Positions 21,515-22,718 of a stretch of DNA of 22,718 nucleotides are shown here, piece after piece (the stretch's first letter is position 1; every line of letters begins with the position of its first letter). Under the pieces are notes generated by a model. It had not been told where the DNA came from. It saw nothing but the letters and a program-made list of their open reading frames with translations, and did not search any database. The stretch spans positions 1 through 22,718 of the forward strand of contig PWFM01000152.1 of assembly GCA_003553895.1 (NCBI GenBank). The letters run 5' to 3'. The position numbers and the translations under genes are program-made. Origin of the DNA: Syntrophomonadaceae bacterium (lineage in GTDB: Bacteria; Bacillota; Dethiobacteria; DTU022).

Positions 21515-22312
21515 TCATTGCTCCTTGGGGTAGTTATTCCCGCCTTCCCTGCACAGGCAGTAAAATCCGGGGTTAATAGCGGCAACGGTGGCCGCGATCA
21601 GTTTTTCCAGTTCCGGGCTGTCTTTTTCCATAGCCTTCAAAACCTCGTCCTGAGTCAAAGGCAGCTCACTCACCCCGGCGGCATAATTGGTGGGCAGGGC
21701 AATGGTAGCGTAGCAAAGGCCGGCTTCCCTGGCCAGGGTAACTTCCGGGACATTGGTCATGCCGACAACGTCAACACCCCAGTTCATAAACATCTTAATT
21801 TCAGCCGGTGTCTCAAAGCGCGGTCCCTCGGTGCAGAGATAACAACCGCCGTCAATTATGTTTTGGCCGAGAGAAAGGCCCGCTTTTATGACTGCAGCCC
21901 TCACTTCGGGGCAGTATGGTTCGGAAAAATCAGTGTGGACCACAAATCCCTCCTCCCCCTCGTAAAATGTCAGGGGGCGCTGCTTTGTAAAATCGATAAA
22001 TTGATCAATAATCACCCTTGAGCCCGGAGTCACCTGCCGGTGCAGGGATCCCACGGCCGCAGTGGCGATTACGGCATCCACGTTCAGCTTTTTTAAAGCG
22101 GCAATATTGGCCCGGTAATTAATGAGGTGGGGCGGTAGGGTATGCCCGCCGCCATGCCGGGCCATAAAAAAAACCGTCCGGCCCCGGTACTGGCCTTTCT
22201 TTAAAATTGCCGCCCCGAACCTGGTTTCAACCTTAATTTCCTGTTCATTATCCATGAAAGATTGTTCGTAAACACCCGAGCCTCCGATTACGGCTACCCT
22301 GGGATTTCCCAT
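21515..22312 (-). CDS. mtnP: MTAP-family purine nucleoside phosphorylase (methylthioadenosine or methylthioinosine phosphorylase)
   Basis: The enzyme splits a 5'-methylthio-nucleoside with phosphate to a free purine base and 5-methylthioribose-1-phosphate, which feeds MtnA. The 265 residues show GGSGVY (10-15), the phosphate-binding RHGGGH (52-57), ATAAVGS, CTEGPRFETPAE and VGMTNVPEVTLAREAG. The base-pocket motif reads TNYAAG with Asn209, where human MTAP has TDYD. The Asp selects adenine, and Asn at this place is linked in the family to 6-oxopurines. The substrate may therefore be methylthioinosine rather than methylthioadenosine. ATG at 22312 has GGGAGG about 7 nt upstream. It is the first gene of its unit and is divergent from the tRNA array; I see no convincing -35/-10 pair for it. 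Confidence 0.9.
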   Translation of the reverse strand: MGNPRVAVIGGSGVYEQSFMDNEQEIKVETRFGAAILKKGQYRGRTVFFMARHGGGHTLPPHLINYRANIAALKKLNVDAVIATAAVGSLHRQVTPGSRVIIDQFIDFTKQRPLTFYEGEEGFVVHTDFSEPYCPEVRAAVIKAGLSLGQNIIDGGCYLCTEGPRFETPAEIKMFMNWGVDVVGMTNVPEVTLAREAGLCYATIALPTNYAAGVSELPLTQDEVLKAMEKDSPELEKLIAATVAAINPGFYCLCREGGNNYPKEQ

Positions 22313-22405
22313 TCTCCTGCCTCCCTTTTTTCCTGAATTCTTAAGGGCAATATAACCTGCCTAAAAACCTTCGAGTAACAAACAAAAATTCCTGCCGTAC
22401 ATCTG

Positions 22406-22434
22406 TTGACGTGATTTATAAAATGAGCTATACT
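22406..22434 (+). promoter_or_regulatory. Promoter of the tRNA-Thr-Tyr-Lys array
   Basis: TTGACG (22406-22411, 5 of 6) and TATACT (22429-22434, 5 of 6) are separated by exactly 17 nt. They lie about 30 nt upstream of tRNA-Thr on the plus strand, divergent from mtnP. Confidence 0.8.
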
Positions 22435-22465
22435 ATATACTGCTTGCAAGGAAATAAAGTGTTTA

Positions 22466-22540
22466 GCCGACGTAGCTCAATGGCAGAGCAGCTGATTTGT
22501 AATCAGCAGGCTGGGGGTTCGAATCCCTTCGTCGGCTCCA
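22466..22540 (+). tRNA. tRNA-Thr (anticodon TGT)
   Basis: A 75-nt cloverleaf with acceptor stem GCCGACG/CGTCGGC, discriminator T and encoded CCA. The anticodon arm is GCTGA-TTTGTAA-TCAGC, so the anticodon is TGT. The T arm has GGTTCGAATCC. It is first in a three-tRNA array. Confidence 0.98.
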
Positions 22541-22551
22541 TGAAGAGTTGC

Positions 22552-22638
22552 GGAGAGGTACCCAAGTTGGCCAAAGGGGGCAGACTGTAAATCTGCTGGC
22601 ATACGCCTTCACTGGTTCGAATCCAGTCCTCTCCACCA
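22552..22638 (+). tRNA. tRNA-Tyr (anticodon GTA)
   Basis: An 87-nt class II tRNA with a long variable arm, as expected for bacterial tRNA-Tyr. The acceptor stem is GGAGAGG/CCTCTCC with encoded ACCA. The anticodon arm is GCAGA-CTGTAAA-TCTGC, so the anticodon is GTA. It lies 11 nt after tRNA-Thr. Confidence 0.98.
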
Positions 22639-22642
22639 AAAA

Positions 22643-22718
22643 GGGCCATTAGCTCAGTTGGTAGAGCACCTGACTTTTAATCAGGGTGTCCCAGGTTCGA
22701 CCCCTGGATGGCTCACCA
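22643..22718 (+). tRNA. tRNA-Lys (anticodon TTT)
   Basis: A complete 76-nt cloverleaf ending with CCA at the last base of the window. The anticodon arm is CCTGA-CTTTTAA-TCAGG, so the anticodon is TTT. It lies 4 nt after tRNA-Tyr, and the array may continue beyond the window. Confidence 0.97.

Noticed and set aside
22466..22718. tRNA array as a mobile-element attachment site
   Set aside because: No integrase, no repeated tRNA 3' end and no other mobile-element gene anywhere in the window.

Overview
This 22.7 kb window has about 50% GC or slightly more and is gene dense. Every protein gene lies on the minus strand; only a three-tRNA array at the right end is on the plus strand. Strong AGGAGG-type ribosome sites, frequent GTG and TTG starts, TTGACA/TATAAT-type promoters and the gene content all point to an anaerobic, amino-acid-fermenting Bacillota (Clostridia-like) bacterium. 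The content includes the Stickland ornithine pathway, a glycyl-radical hydroxyproline dehydratase, an oxygen-sensitive iron-sulfur serine dehydratase and a Bacillus-like RocD. I cannot name a genus.

Layout, read right to left in the direction of most transcription. (1) 22466-22718: tRNA-Thr, tRNA-Tyr and tRNA-Lys on the plus strand behind a strong promoter. (2) 22312-18022: a methylthio-nucleoside salvage pair (an MtnP-family phosphorylase and MtnA), then SurE and RtcB. (3) 17961-13078: iron-sulfur L-serine dehydratase, then HypE and HypD (4-hydroxyproline dehydratase and its activase). (4) 13008-12933: tRNA-Trp with its own promoter, followed by a 12-bp hairpin. (5) 12847-4644: a 62-codon reading frame ending in an intrinsic terminator, then the ornithine fermentation operon ord-ortA-ortB-oraS-oraE, a MutL/GlmL-family gene and rocD. 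(6) 4578-4235: an unclassified, apparently structured RNA of about 340 nt with a consensus promoter and an intrinsic terminator. (7) 4157-795: proC-proB-proA. (8) 577-1: the start of a ROK-family sugar kinase or regulator, cut by the window edge.

Much of the window converges on one metabolite, delta-1-pyrroline-5-carboxylate (P5C). HypD makes P5C from trans-4-hydroxyproline, RocD makes its open-chain form from ornithine, and ProB/ProA make it from glutamate. ProC then reduces P5C to proline, the usual Stickland electron acceptor. In parallel, OraSE, Ord and OrtAB ferment D-ornithine towards acetyl-CoA and alanine. Ornithine racemase and proline reductase are not in the window.

The most promising undescribed elements are the structured RNA upstream of proC and the small reading frame with an overlapping terminator in front of ord. 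Both look like candidate regulators of this amino-acid network. A third point is an Asp-to-Asn change in the purine pocket of the MtnP homologue, which predicts 6-oxopurine rather than adenine specificity.
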